From NCBI GenBank assembly GCA_019359545.1, contig JAHHHB010000012.1:1-64000 (forward strand): a stretch of DNA of 64,000 nucleotides. The letters are read 5' to 3'. This document shows positions 1 to 9,111 of this stretch, in pieces. Position numbers and translations under genes: made by a program. Every line of letters starts with the position of its first letter. The stretch's first letter is position 1. Under the pieces are notes generated by a model, which saw only the letters and a program-made list of their open reading frames with translations, was not told where the DNA came from and searched no databases. The stretch comes from Desmonostoc geniculatum HA4340-LM1. Its GTDB lineage: Bacteria; Cyanobacteriota; Cyanobacteriia; Cyanobacteriales; Nostocaceae.

Positions 1-56
1 GCTTCCCAAGCTGTAATCACGCGACGACGCAAATCCTCTGAGTAAGATACTGGCAT
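1..56 (-). CDS. IS630-type transposase, N-terminal fragment at window edge
   Basis: The first 56 bases, read on the minus strand from an ATG at 56, encode MPVSYSEDLRRRVITAWE and run off the window. This matches the start of IS630/Tc1-mariner-like transposases of cyanobacteria, which begin with a Y-S-x-D-L-R-x-R/K helix of the DNA-binding helix-turn-helix. Only about 19 residues are visible, so nothing can be said about catalytic residues or intactness. Family assignment rests on this short similarity. Confidence 0.5.
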   Translation of the reverse strand, partial: MPVSYSEDLRRRVITAWE

Positions 57-147
57 CTAATAAAACAATCACTCTAGCTCGATATTACCGTAACTTGTGG
101 TTCAATTACCTGAAAATTGCTGTAATTACGAATTACGAATTATTTAG

Positions 148-360
148 TGGATCTGACCGGAATTGAACCGATACCTTCCCTGTGAGAGTTGCACTCACAC
201 CTCGTGCAAGTTGAAAAAGCTGTGGTAACACCGCAGGAATTGAACCTGCACTTATCGTTTTAGAGACGATCGCTCTACCTTTGAGCAAGTATGTAAGCTT
301 TTTCTGTCAGGGCACAAGTGAATCCGGGCGCTCTACCATTAGAGTTACAGACCCAAGTTT
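148..360 (-). pseudogene. Decayed tRNA-like array (about three tRNA-like units)
   Basis: Read on the minus strand, three adjacent tRNA-like units appear. The unit at about 300-360 has a good D arm (TAATGGTA loop flanked by CTC/GAG) but no T arm. The middle unit (about 222-296) has D stem GCTC/GAGC, a 5-bp anticodon stem ATCGT/ACGAT around loop CTCTAAA (anticodon CTA, amber), and T stem GCAGG/CCTGC around TTCAATT, but its acceptor strands pair at only 3 of 7 positions. The unit at about 147-220 has a T arm and a GCA-like anticodon loop with a mismatch. This looks like a degenerate member of the tRNA arrays known from Nostocales. Functional status is doubtful. Confidence 0.6.
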
Positions 361-364
361 GCAA

Positions 365-1087
365 AAATTAATAGTAATTATTCTTTTGTTTCTTTTGCCT
401 TTTAACATTTGTACAGATGCGATTAATCGCGTCTCTACTTTTGCTTTTTTGGCAGTGGAGTCGTCGGGAATTGTAGGCTTTGCCTTCCCGAAAGATACCC
501 GAATCCTGCAACCGTCCGTTTGTTGGTTTCAGAGCAGGCGAACGCCAATCGCGACCCCCAAAAAGTTCTAACTAGCTATTCAGTTTTCTTGGTTCTGAGA
601 TGTTTTAGTTTGGCCTGTTGGGAAGGCTTTTTTACTCATATTACATTTGTAATACAAAAAATACATGATGTCAAGGGGATACTACAAATTTTTTGGGAAA
701 ATGAGAAAGTCAGGGAAATGAATTCATAGAAAGTTGCTAATGTTAGGGCTGCTAGTCGGGGGAATTGTGTAGTTTATGCGCGATAACTAGCAGCGCGTAT
801 AGTGTTTCACTGATGGCGCGATCGCTTGATATCTTGGATTTAACAAATGAGTTAGGCGCGATCGCTACTCAAGGATCGATCTAAATGTAGGGTTAGAAAT
901 ATATACGGAAGATTAAAAAAGTAACCTTAAAGACATAAAAGGCGATACTTCTGGGGAAAGACGTAATCACATCGCTAGCTTCTTAAGATGATTAGGGTTG
1001 AAGTCAAAAGTCCACGTAATCTGTTTGGTAGCTACATGTAAGCTACAACGAGCGGGGTGGAGCAATTACACAGGAGTTTACACGGAT
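365..1087. other. Gene-poor stretch
   Basis: No convincing coding region on either strand. It holds a small palindromic unit around 417-446 (GATGCGATTAATCGCGTCTC), several HIP1 octamers (814-821 region, 857-864 region) and AT-rich filler. The open frames crossing it lack ribosome binding sites and any recognisable composition. Confidence 0.5.
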
Positions 1088-1486
1088 ATGAACAGTTCAT
1101 TTACCCGCCCTCTGGCTGTGGTAACGGGTGCTTCCAGTGGCATAGGTTACGAACTTGCCAAACAATTTGCTCAAAACAGTTTTGATCTGCTAGTTACGTC
1201 TACTGGTCCCTTGCTCAATGAGGCGGCTGTTGCCTTCAAGGAATTGGGTGGTAAAGTCGAGACGGTGCAAGCCGATCTTGCCACCTATGACGGAGTTGAG
1301 AAGCTTTACGACAAGATTAAGGCCATTGGGCAACCCGTAGATGCGATCGCCATCAATGCAGGTGTTGGTGTTGGCGGCGAGTTTACCAAGACCGATTTGC
1401 AGGAAGAACTCAATTTGATTGAGCTAAACGTCGCCTCAACAGTTCATCTTGCAAAACGATTTATTTATGGGGTTGGTAAATTTTGA
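1088..1486 (+). pseudogene. Truncated short-chain dehydrogenase/reductase (SDR)
   Basis: ATG at 1088 has AGGAG at 1071-1075. The 132-residue product carries the classical SDR cofactor motif TGASSGIG near residue 14 and the INAG (NNAG-like) motif near residue 93, then stops after LNVASTVHLAKR. A normal SDR of this type is about 250-270 residues and needs a Ser and a YxxxK pair beyond this point; both are missing. After residue 124 the frame reads into unrelated sequence and a stop, followed by repeat-like DNA (about 1495-1540). It therefore looks like the 5' half of an SDR gene whose remainder was deleted. It lies just upstream of an SRPBCC and an alcohol dehydrogenase gene, so the three may once have formed an operon. 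Confidence 0.75.
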
Positions 1487-1588
1487 CTTTTGACTTCCCC
1501 GAACGCGAGTGCGTCTCGCTCCAGAAAGGGCTGACCTCACTATCAACGAGAGAAGCCAGCAAAACAAGATCTTAATCTGACAATTGTT

Positions 1589-2071
1589 ATGAATCAACGC
1601 ATTAAGGTTGAAAAAACTGTAACCATCAACAAGCCAGCAGAGAAACTCTACCGCTTCTGGCATAACTTTCAGAACTTGCCCCGTTTTACAAAGCATCTCA
1701 AAGACGTGAAGGTATATAACGACCAGCGATCTCACTGGATAACTAGCGGACCATTGGGCACAACCGTTGAATGGGATGCAGACATTATTGAAGATCGCCC
1801 AAACGAATTGATTAGTTGGACTTCAATTGAAGGCGCAGATATTGCCAACTCTGGTTCTATCCGCTTCAAGCCAACACTCAACGATCGCGGCACTGAGGTC
1901 AAAGTTGTCACGGAATACAATCCACCGGGTGGAGCAATTGGAGATGCAATTGCCAAACTTTTTGGCGAAGCACCCGAACAGCAGTTAGGAGACGATCTGC
2001 GCCGCTTTAAAATGCTGATGGAAACGGGCGAGATTGCGACAACTGAAGGTCAACCGAAAGGACACGACTAA
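1589..2071 (+). CDS. SRPBCC (polyketide cyclase/dehydrase-like) family protein
   Basis: A 160-residue protein with the typical START/Bet v1-like layout of the SRPBCC superfamily: VEKTVTINKPAEKLYRFWHNFQNLPRF at the start (helix-grip entry), a central W-x-x-D-I-I-E-D-x-P-N-E-L-I-S-W strand, and a long C-terminal helix containing the DLRRFKMLMETGE element seen in cyanobacterial members. These proteins bind hydrophobic ligands; a reaction cannot be assigned. It sits 28 nt upstream of the alcohol dehydrogenase gene on the same strand, suggesting cotranscription. The C-terminal tail (TTEGQPKGHD) is low complexity and polar. Confidence 0.85.
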   Translation: MNQRIKVEKTVTINKPAEKLYRFWHNFQNLPRFTKHLKDVKVYNDQRSHWITSGPLGTTVEWDADIIEDRPNELISWTSIEGADIANSGSIRFKPTLNDRGTEVKVVTEYNPPGGAIGDAIAKLFGEAPEQQLGDDLRRFKMLMETGEIATTEGQPKGHD

Positions 2072-2098
2072 CCTTAATAACAATACAGAAGAAAAGCA

Positions 2099-3277
2099 AT
2101 GAAAGCAGTTTGCTGGCAAGGAACCAACAAGGTAGAAGTTGAAACCGTACCCGATCCCAAAATCATTAATCCCCGTGATGCGATCGTGAAAATTACATCA
2201 ACAGCGATCTGTGGCTCTGATTTACATCTGTATAACGGCTACAACCCCACAATGAAAGCGGGTGACATTTTGGGGCATGAATTCATGGGAGAGATCGTTG
2301 AACTAGGTAAGGGCGTTAAGAATAAAAAAGTTGGAGATCGCGTTGTTGTCCCATTTACGATTTCCTGCGGATCGTGTTTTTTCTGCAATCGGGATTTATG
2401 GTCGCTGTGCGATAACTCCAACCCCAATGCTTGGATGGCAGAAAAAGCTATGGGTCATTCGCCATCGGGCCTCTTCGGCTACTCCGCTTTGACGGGGGGC
2501 TACGCAGGAGGTCAAGCGGAATATGCGCGTGTTCCCTTTGCCGATGTCGGGTTATTCAAGATTCCCGACGGATTGGCAGATGAACAAGTCCTATTTTTCA
2601 CTGATATTTTCCCTACTGGTTATATGGCAGCAGAAAATTGTGACATCCAACCAGGAGATACGGTTGCGATTTGGGGTTGCGGGCCAGTTGGGCAGTTTGC
2701 CATCAGAAGTGCCTTCATGCTGGGTGCTGGGCGCGTCATTGCGATTGATCGCGTTCCCGAACGGCTCCAGATGGCAAAAGACGGTGGAGCGGAAGTTTTG
2801 AACTATGAAGAAATCGAGGTGGGTGAAGCTCTTAAAGAAATGACTGGGGGTCTGGGTCCCGATTCAGTCATGGATGCCGTGGGAATGGAAGCTCATGGTA
2901 TGGGCTTGGAAGGCTTTTATGACAAGGCGATGCAAGCGGTGCGAATGGAAACCGATCGCCCCAATGTATTGCGTCAAGCGATCGTTGCCTGTCGTAAAGG
3001 TGGTACGGTATCGGTTCCTGGTGTTTACACTGGCTTTGTAGACAAAATACCGATGGGTGCTTTCATGAACAAAGGCTTAACCATGAAAACAGGACAAACA
3101 CACGTGCATCGATATTTGCAGACATTACTTGATCGCGTTCAAAACGGCGATATTGACCCATCGTTCGTAATCACCCACCGTCTGCCGCTAGAGCAAGCCC
3201 CGCACGCCTACGAAATCTTCAAGCATAAGAAAGACAACTGCATCAAGGTCGTGCTTAAGCCAGGTCAGGCTGCTTGA
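2099..3277 (+). CDS. Zinc-dependent alcohol dehydrogenase (formaldehyde dehydrogenase-like)
   Basis: A 392-residue medium-chain dehydrogenase. Visible are the catalytic zinc region [10 protein letters not shown] (Cys about 38) and GHEFMGE (His about 61), a structural-zinc Cys cluster [19 protein letters not shown] at about 90-108, and a Rossmann motif [10 protein letters not shown] at about 190 followed by an acidic AIDR that favours NAD. The long insert around 113-140 and overall length match the glutathione-independent formaldehyde dehydrogenase-like branch of this family. The substrate is not determined by sequence. It follows the SRPBCC gene at short distance; related SDR/SRPBCC/ADH trios are stress-associated in other bacteria, an inference here. 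Confidence 0.85.
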   Translation: MKAVCWQGTNKVEVETVPDPKIINPRDAIVKITSTAICGSDLHLYNGYNPTMKAGDILGHEFMGEIVELGKGVKNKKVGDRVVVPFTISCGSCFFCNRDLWSLCDNSNPNAWMAEKAMGHSPSGLFGYSALTGGYAGGQAEYARVPFADVGLFKIPDGLADEQVLFFTDIFPTGYMAAENCDIQPGDTVAIWGCGPVGQFAIRSAFMLGAGRVIAIDRVPERLQMAKDGGAEVLNYEEIEVGEALKEMTGGLGPDSVMDAVGMEAHGMGLEGFYDKAMQAVRMETDRPNVLRQAIVACRKGGTVSVPGVYTGFVDKIPMGAFMNKGLTMKTGQTHVHRYLQTLLDRVQNGDIDPSFVITHRLPLEQAPHAYEIFKHKKDNCIKVVLKPGQAA

Positions 3278-3609
3278 AACCTACGCTCTACAAATACTGC
3301 GGGCAAGTGTACTTAAGTAGATGAACAAAAATATTTACAGTCATTGCGAGCGTACTCCTTCGGAGTACGCTGCATTAGTTTGGGACTTTGTGTACTTAGA
3401 AAAGACTATTCAGGGGGAACGGGCAACAGGCAACAGAGAAACCCACGCTTAAAAACATGGGATTGGAACAGGCTTTAAGGATGACTACGACAGAACGAAA
3501 ATCTAAAGTCAACTATAGTTAAAAAACTATTATTTTTTCGAGGAGAAAAATAGAAGAGTATAGGACTTACTCTCGGTTGGTTTAATCAATTTTGAGGACA
3601 AACAAGTTA
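3278..3609. other. Intergenic region with palindrome
   Basis: Between the dehydrogenase and the cyanovirin-like gene. It contains a perfect 9-bp-stem hairpin at 3350-3370 (GCGTACTCC, loop TTC, GGAGTACGC), of the kind scattered through cyanobacterial genomes, and no convincing coding sequence. Confidence 0.5.
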
Positions 3610-3996
3610 ATGTTGAAAATTTGTGTGACTTTTTTGTGTGCCATCTTCCTGAGCTTTAATTTAGCGATCGCCAACGCTTGGGCAACTGGTGAATTTTCTC
3701 GGACTTGTCAGAGCATTAGTGTTGAGGGTTCAACTCTCACGGCTAGTTGCGAAAAAGCCGACGGATATACTCTCTCTACAACTTCTATCGACTTAAATCC
3801 ATATATCGCCAATCTGAATGGAACCTTGAGTTGGGATGGAGATAAATTTGCTCTCACCTGCGGCAATATTGGTTTAGCTGGTACTAACAGACTCCGCGCT
3901 GAGTGCGAAAGAGCAGACAGAGAGACATACCTCGGAACATACATCAATCTAGATGAGCATATTGCCAATATTGACGGTAAGCTCAAGTTTGAATAA
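3610..3996 (+). CDS. Secreted cyanovirin-N homologue (CVNH lectin)
   Basis: The 128-residue product (ATG at 3610, GAGG at 3594-3597; an in-frame TTG at 3592 is less likely) starts with a signal peptide: Lys near the N-terminus, hydrophobic core ICVTFLCAIFLSFNLAIA and an AWA cleavage site. The mature part is one complete CVNH domain of about 100 residues made of two tandem half-repeats: FSRTC..LTASC..SIDLN..IANLNGTLSW, then FALTC..LRAEC..YINLDEHIANIDGKLKFE. The four cysteines occupy the positions forming the two disulfides of cyanovirin-N. Characterised members bind high-mannose glycans. A secreted or periplasmic sugar-binding role is likely; the ligand is unknown. Confidence 0.88.
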   Translation: MLKICVTFLCAIFLSFNLAIANAWATGEFSRTCQSISVEGSTLTASCEKADGYTLSTTSIDLNPYIANLNGTLSWDGDKFALTCGNIGLAGTNRLRAECERADRETYLGTYINLDEHIANIDGKLKFE

Positions 3997-4182
3997 CCTA
4001 GAACAGTCACTCTTGTAATCCCTGAAAAAGGAAGTATTAGGAACTTCCAACAAATAAATTATCCAATCTTGTGGGGTAGGTATCTTACCTGTATTTTGTT
4101 TTAGGCAGCCAAGGTGTCCACTCCACAATTAGTAATTGGATAATCTCAGGGTGCAATCTACTTAAAAAAAGGCAGAACATAT

Positions 4183-4449
4183 ATGTCAGACCAATTTACG
4201 TTTACCGTCACTAATAATACCGATCAAGCAATTACAGAGTTGTGGGTATCTCTTGATGAGGATGAATGGTCTCAATTTACCCTTTCTGAAGAAGGGATTC
4301 CCACAGGTGAAGCAGTAACGATTGCTTGGGCTGAATATACGAATGATTCGCCCTGTGAATGGTACATCTCTGCTGTATTTGAAGATGAATCAGAAAGTGA
4401 CTCAGCCTTATTTAACTTCTGTGAAGAACCAGATCTAGTATTCGGATAA
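4183..4449 (+). CDS. Small acidic protein of unknown function
   Basis: An 88-residue, strongly acidic protein with an evident beta pattern (FTFTVTNNTDQAITELWVSLD, then EWYISAVFEDES). It contains two Cys residues (in SPCEWY and NFCEEPD) and ends in EEPDLVFG. There is no signal peptide or membrane segment. I do not recognise a named family. It lies 186 nt downstream of the cyanovirin-like gene on the same strand. Composition and a clean ATG make it a probable real gene. Confidence 0.6.
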   Translation: MSDQFTFTVTNNTDQAITELWVSLDEDEWSQFTLSEEGIPTGEAVTIAWAEYTNDSPCEWYISAVFEDESESDSALFNFCEEPDLVFG

Positions 4450-4519
4450 ATTTTTCTAACCCAACCTATTAACTTCTGAATTCTGAATTCTGAGTTCTGA
4501 ATTCTGACAAAAAAATTTT

Positions 4520-4543
4520 AGGGGTGGTTGTGTAACCACCCCT
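4520..4543. terminator. Hairpin between convergent genes
   Basis: Perfect 10-bp stem (AGGGGTGGTT / AACCACCCCT) with loop GTGT, flanked by AAAAAAATTTT on the left, so on the minus strand it is followed by AAAATTTTTTT. It lies between the plus-strand small gene and the minus-strand ndhD1, consistent with a terminator for ndhD1 and possibly both directions. Confidence 0.65.
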
Positions 4544-4732
4544 TTATTCCCCTCATATTAGAATTTAATTGCAGCACCCTTTGTAGGATGTATATTAGAC
4601 ATCTTGCTAAAGTCCTTTTTTTCGCCTTCTTCTTTGCGCGGCAGTCGCTCATGGGGGAAACCCCCAAGACCGCGCTGCCTTGCCTTTGCGCCTTTGCGTG
4701 AGACAAAAAATTATTTATGCAAGAGGTCTATT

Positions 4733-6346
4733 TTACTTTGAAATATTAACTAAACTATCAACTTGAGAACTAGCCAAGGTTGGTGCTGTAAAGATACGCG
4801 AGTAGAGACTTGATGGTTGCTGGTGAGCAACGACTGGTAGAACTTGGCGAGCATGAGCGGCTAATTCTACTGCTTTGACATCATAAGCCTGTGTTGCCAA
4901 CTTGGGATAGAACCCGATACCGATGATTGGTAAGAGTAGACAAGCGGTAATAAACAATTCGCGGGGTTTGACATCAGATATTACAGCATCCAAGTGCAAC
5001 TCTTGATTTTGGTTACCGTAGAACACTTGACGCAGCATCGATAGTAAGTAAATCGGTGTCAAAATCACGCCAACTGCTGACAGCAGCACCACTACAACTT
5101 TGAAGCTAGAACTGTAAACATCACTGCTGGCGATACCTAGGAATACCATCAACTCACCCACAAAGCCACTCATCCCTGGTAAGGCAAGAGAAGCCATTGA
5201 ACCAACGGTAAACAGAGCAAAAGTCTTGGGCATTACCTTCGCCATTCCACCCATTTTATCCATCATCAGGGTGTGGGTGCGATCGTAAGTGACACCAGAT
5301 AAGAAGAACAAGCTAGCGGCAATCAAACCGTGGGAAACCATTTGGAGTACAGCACCGCTGATGCCGAGTTCCGTGTAGGAGGCAATTCCAATCAGCACAA
5401 ACCCCATGTGGGCAATTGAAGAGTAAGCCAAGCGACGCTTGAGGTTGGTTTGGGCAAAGGCACAGCAAGCACCATAGACAATGTTCACTACACCCAAAAT
5501 CGCCAGTACTGGAGCAAAGTAAACATGAGCATCAGGCAGCATCTCAACGTTGATGCGGATGAGAGCGTAACCACCCATTTTCAACAACACACCAGCTAAA
5601 ATCATCGAACCGGGCGCTGATGCTTCACCGTGAGCATCAGGTAGCCAAGTGTGCAAAGGGAAAATCGGCAGCTTTACACCGAAGGCAATCAAGAAACCTG
5701 CGTAAACTAATAGTTCAAAAGCTTTGGGATATTCTTTCATTCCCAGAGTCGCCATATCGAAGGTGACGGTATCTCCTGAGAAGGCCATTGCAAAACCCGC
5801 TACCAAAATGAATATTGAAGCAGCAGCGGTGTAAAGTATGAATTTGGTGGCTGCATAGCGGCGGTTTTGTCCTCCCCAAATCGAAATCAGCAGGTAAACC
5901 GGCACTAACTCGATTTCCCACATTAAGAAGAACAACAGCAAATCCTGAGCAACAAATACGCCTAGCTGGGCGCTGTACATCGCTAGCATCAAACCATAAA
6001 ACAATCGCGGCTTGTTGGTAACTTTCCAAGCCGCGAATATTACGAGGGTATTGATTAAGCCTGTCAGAAGTACCAAGGGCATCGATAAACCATCAACCCC
6101 CACAGCCCAATGTAAACCCAACTGCGGTACCCAAGGATAGTTTTCTACCAATTGCAGTGTTGAGGTTTGGAAGTCATATTTATACCAAAAGGTATAAATC
6201 ATCAATGCGAAATCTGCGAAAGCAACTCCTAAACCGTACCAACGGACGGTTTTACCTTCTTTATCTGGGATTAACGGGATGGCTAAGGCAGCCACCAGGG
6301 GCAAGGCAATTATGGCTGTTAACCAAGGAAATTCCATAGCATTCAT
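4733..6346 (-). CDS. ndhD1: NAD(P)H-quinone oxidoreductase subunit 4 (NdhD1)
   Basis: A 537-residue, fully membrane-embedded protein with about 14 hydrophobic segments. It is the proton-pumping NdhD subunit of thylakoid NDH-1, acting in respiration and cyclic electron flow around photosystem I. Diagnostic stretches include [33 protein letters not shown] (Glu of helix 5), [16 protein letters not shown] and [16 protein letters not shown] chose the ATG at 6346 (MNAMEFPW), the usual start of Nostoc NdhD1, over the TTG at 6358. High similarity to the D1 type suggests the NDH-1L complex rather than the CO2-uptake D3/D4 forms. It follows thrB and a coiled-coil gene on the same strand. Confidence 0.95.
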   Translation of the reverse strand: MNAMEFPWLTAIIALPLVAALAIPLIPDKEGKTVRWYGLGVAFADFALMIYTFWYKYDFQTSTLQLVENYPWVPQLGLHWAVGVDGLSMPLVLLTGLINTLVIFAAWKVTNKPRLFYGLMLAMYSAQLGVFVAQDLLLFFLMWEIELVPVYLLISIWGGQNRRYAATKFILYTAAASIFILVAGFAMAFSGDTVTFDMATLGMKEYPKAFELLVYAGFLIAFGVKLPIFPLHTWLPDAHGEASAPGSMILAGVLLKMGGYALIRINVEMLPDAHVYFAPVLAILGVVNIVYGACCAFAQTNLKRRLAYSSIAHMGFVLIGIASYTELGISGAVLQMVSHGLIAASLFFLSGVTYDRTHTLMMDKMGGMAKVMPKTFALFTVGSMASLALPGMSGFVGELMVFLGIASSDVYSSSFKVVVVLLSAVGVILTPIYLLSMLRQVFYGNQNQELHLDAVISDVKPRELFITACLLLPIIGIGFYPKLATQAYDVKAVELAAHARQVLPVVAHQQPSSLYSRIFTAPTLASSQVDSLVNISK

Positions 6347-6593
6347 CACTTCTGACAATCAATTTCACTTTTCGCTTTTGATTACATTATATTAAGCAGT
6401 TTGTACTTTTGTAAACGCGATCGCTCCTGAAAAGATTAAATTTTAGATTTAGATAGTAATAAATACTTATTTACAACTGCTGTAGCCCATTGTAAATGTA
6501 AAGTTTTACAACGTCAACAAAAAACGGCGACTAATGCCACCGTCTTAATTTATGGTTTCGTCTGATTTTGGCTTGATGAGTGTTTGCTCAGTT

Positions 6594-7103
6594 TCAAACA
6601 ATCCGGTTAACAATTGTCCAGACTTCACCATCTGAGCGGACGTGGGGAACAGAGATTGTCTTGAATCCAGTAATAAAGGGTTTGTAATAAACTTGCCAAT
6701 ATATAGGACTCAGTTCATCAGCGCAACGTTTGAGTAGCCGGATTTCTGTAGCTAGTTCTGCTGCGAGTTGATTAACTCGTTGAGCATGAACCTGAGCTAG
6801 TTTTTTTGCTTCTTCTAGCTGCTGCTGTTGGGTAAGTTGTTTTGATTCAATTTGCCAACGGGCTAATTGGGCTTGTTTTTGCTGTACTTGCAATTCCAGG
6901 GCTGCAACTGCATCATCTATGCCCTTGAGTTCAGCAGATAATTGGGGATTTTCTCTGGCCTGGCGACGGTAAGCCTCAACCATTGCCAAGGCTGAATCAT
7001 TTTCGCCAGATATTACATTATTAATAGTGAGTGCAGCGCGTTCTTGCTGGAGAGCTTGAATTTGAGATTTAAGCGCCGTTATTTCAGTTTGAATTTGATC
7101 CAT
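6594..7103 (-). CDS. Coiled-coil protein of unknown function
   Basis: 169 residues. Residues 1-30 and about 60-130 are heptad-rich coiled coil (QIQTEITALKSQIQALQQE; LELQVQQKQAQLARWQIESKQ), followed by a compact C-terminal part ending KTISVPHVRSDGEVWTIVNRIV. No signal peptide, membrane segment or catalytic motif is visible. It lies between thrB and ndhD1 on the same strand, separated from thrB by a 150-nt tandem-repeat region, so cotranscription is possible but not shown. Function unknown. Confidence 0.7.
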   Translation of the reverse strand: MDQIQTEITALKSQIQALQQERAALTINNVISGENDSALAMVEAYRRQARENPQLSAELKGIDDAVAALELQVQQKQAQLARWQIESKQLTQQQQLEEAKKLAQVHAQRVNQLAAELATEIRLLKRCADELSPIYWQVYYKPFITGFKTISVPHVRSDGEVWTIVNRIV

Positions 7104-7109
7104 AAGTGT

Positions 7110-7250
7110 AGGGAGTGGGGACTGGGGATTGGGAATTGGGAATTGGGGATTGGGACTAGGGAGGTGGGCAGATGGGGAGAATAACTCTAAACTCCTAACT
7201 CCTAACTCCTAACTTTTAACTCAACACTCCCAATGCCCAATGCCCATATC
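7110..7250. repeat. Short tandem repeat block (STRR-type)
   Basis: Runs of GGGGATT/GGGAATT heptamers (about 7115-7160), then CTAACTC heptamers (about 7187-7220) and CAATGCC units (about 7226-7246). Such degenerate heptamer arrays are scattered in heterocystous cyanobacteria. It separates thrB from the downstream coiled-coil gene. Confidence 0.8.
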
Positions 7251-7252
7251 TT

Positions 7253-8164
7253 CTAACTTTTTGCGCCTTGGATATCCAGAGAAAGCGATCGCACATTGGC
7301 TATAATTCCTTCTTGTTCCCAAGCACTGGACATTGCGGCTTCCACAGCCTTTGAGTGTAACTCATCTGTCAAAGCTAACAGTGTCGGTCCTGCACCACTA
7401 ATCACCATGCCATAAGCACCAGCCGTAACAGCTGCTAAATTAACAGAATCGTAACTAGGAATTAAAGCTTTGCGATAGGGCTGATGCAATTTATCTTGCA
7501 AAGCTGCCTTTAACCATTCTGCTTTACCAGTTTCCAAGCCACGCAACAATAAACCCAAATGTGCGGTATTGAAAATTGCATCTGCACGACTGACTTCGGT
7601 TGGCAGAACCTGCCGCGCTTCTGAAGTGGAAAGTTCAAAATCAGGAATAGCTAAGACTGGTATGATATCTTGATGCCAGGGAACATCACAAATTTCCCAA
7701 CCTGCACCACTGGTGGCAGCTAGCCGACATCCCCCCAACAAAGCTGGAACTACATTATCAGGATGTCCTTCCATTGCGATCGCTAACTCCATCACCTGGG
7801 ACTGACTCATCGGCGTACCCTCAAGTTGATTCGCCGCAACCAACCCACCAACAATTGCGGTGGCGGAACTACCCAAACCCCTCGCCAAGGGGACACCCAG
7901 TTGAATTTCTATTTTTACCGATGGCGGTGTTTGCTCTATATGTTGATAGAATCTGATAAACGCTTGGTACAGGAGATTGCTTTCATCAGTTTGTACTCGT
8001 TGGGCTTCTTCACCTGTAACGGCAATGGTTAACCCACCCTCTTCCACACGAGTGAACTTGAACTGGTTGTACAGCTTTAAAGCTGCACCGATGCAATCAA
8101 AACCAGGCCCCAAATTAGCAGTCGTGGCGGGAACGGTAACAGTGACACCAGAAACAACAGACAT
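7253..8164 (-). CDS. thrB: Homoserine kinase
   Basis: A 303-residue GHMP kinase that phosphorylates L-homoserine on the route to threonine. Visible are the N-terminal VTVPATTANLGPGFDCIG motif of homoserine kinases, the glycine/serine-rich ATP loop PLARGLGSSATAIVGG around residue 90-105, and the C-terminal GMVISGAGPTLLAL motif 3. I chose the ATG at 8164, with AGGGAG 9-14 nt upstream, over the TTG at 8185. Length agrees with the family. It heads the minus-strand group with the coiled-coil gene and ndhD1; a functional link to ndhD1 is not apparent. Confidence 0.93.
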   Translation of the reverse strand: MSVVSGVTVTVPATTANLGPGFDCIGAALKLYNQFKFTRVEEGGLTIAVTGEEAQRVQTDESNLLYQAFIRFYQHIEQTPPSVKIEIQLGVPLARGLGSSATAIVGGLVAANQLEGTPMSQSQVMELAIAMEGHPDNVVPALLGGCRLAATSGAGWEICDVPWHQDIIPVLAIPDFELSTSEARQVLPTEVSRADAIFNTAHLGLLLRGLETGKAEWLKAALQDKLHQPYRKALIPSYDSVNLAAVTAGAYGMVISGAGPTLLALTDELHSKAVEAAMSSAWEQEGIIANVRSLSLDIQGAKS

Positions 8165-9111
8165 CTGCAAAAACTCCCTAATCAATCAACCAGCATCCCA
8201 CGTAAAGGGTTAATTTGCTCATCTGGTTTTTAATTAAGCAGGGTAGCAGAGCTAGCTGTGCTACACCATCATGCATTGGATTTAAATGAAAATCGCTATT
8301 ATTTTTTCCCTATATAGCAATACTTTGTGCGATTTTGGAAGGTAAAAGATGAGTGTAAAGTTGTGAAAATGACCAAGCGCCGTTGGGGCGGGAGTAGGGA
8401 GTAGGGAGTGGGGAGTAGGGAAAAAATAGCGACCCCAACCACCGCTCTACAAGCCCCGTCTTTTAAGACGATTGCAAAGGCCCAAGGTCTCAGAGCTATG
8501 TTCAATGCTGTCTTCCCCACTCCCTTCTTGTTGACAATTATTAACCAAAAATGGGTTTCAGTATGTAGGGGGTACAAGTAAGCTATCGCACAATTGAAAC
8601 ACCAAAAAAAACTTAGTAAAGCACATCGTAAATATAATTAATTTCTAAGTTTATCTAATTAATATAAAATCCAAATCATTACTTAGTAATCCAGAATAAA
8701 GTCAGAATCGTTGTAGTGCATCTGATTCTCATGCCAAAACGGATTGCTTAGGCCTAGCCCGTGGTAGATATCGCCAGCCACTTCAGTACAGAATTCACTA
8801 TTCGTAATAATGCTGAAATTTTGCGGAAATAGTAAATATTAAATTCATCTTTGTGCTGAATTGTGATGCAAGAATCAATCTAATGTGCTTTTAAATATGA
8901 AGCTTAGATGTAGCTAGCCGTAGGGATAGTTAACCCAAAAATTATATTCAATAGCCTAATTCTTAGTATAATTTTCAGTACTATTACTGATTAATAAAAA
9001 TTTTCTAGCCTTAATCTATCACTGATGCCATAGCCGAAAAAGAACAACCCATCGCCACCGCAGAACAAAAGTATAAATTGCGCCTCAAATCTCAAATTGA
9101 AGGAAATATTC
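8165..9111. other. Long intergenic region, divergent promoters
   Basis: 947 bases between divergent thrB and the giant repeat-protein gene. It contains STRR-type GGGAGTAGGG heptamers at about 8393-8420, AT-rich sequence from 8600 to 9000, and, at 9015-9140 in the plus frame that starts at 9015, a coding-looking stretch without a start codon (see findings). No RNA gene was recognised. Confidence 0.5.

Noticed and set aside
147-220. Annotating the first tRNA-like unit as a functional tRNA-Cys (GCA).
   Set aside because: The anticodon stem has a mismatch and the 5' acceptor strand does not pair with CAGATCC, so it is treated as decayed.
8299-8577. Minus-strand open frame of 92 codons upstream of the giant repeat gene.
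   Set aside because: It crosses STRR repeats and shows no coding composition or ribosome binding site.
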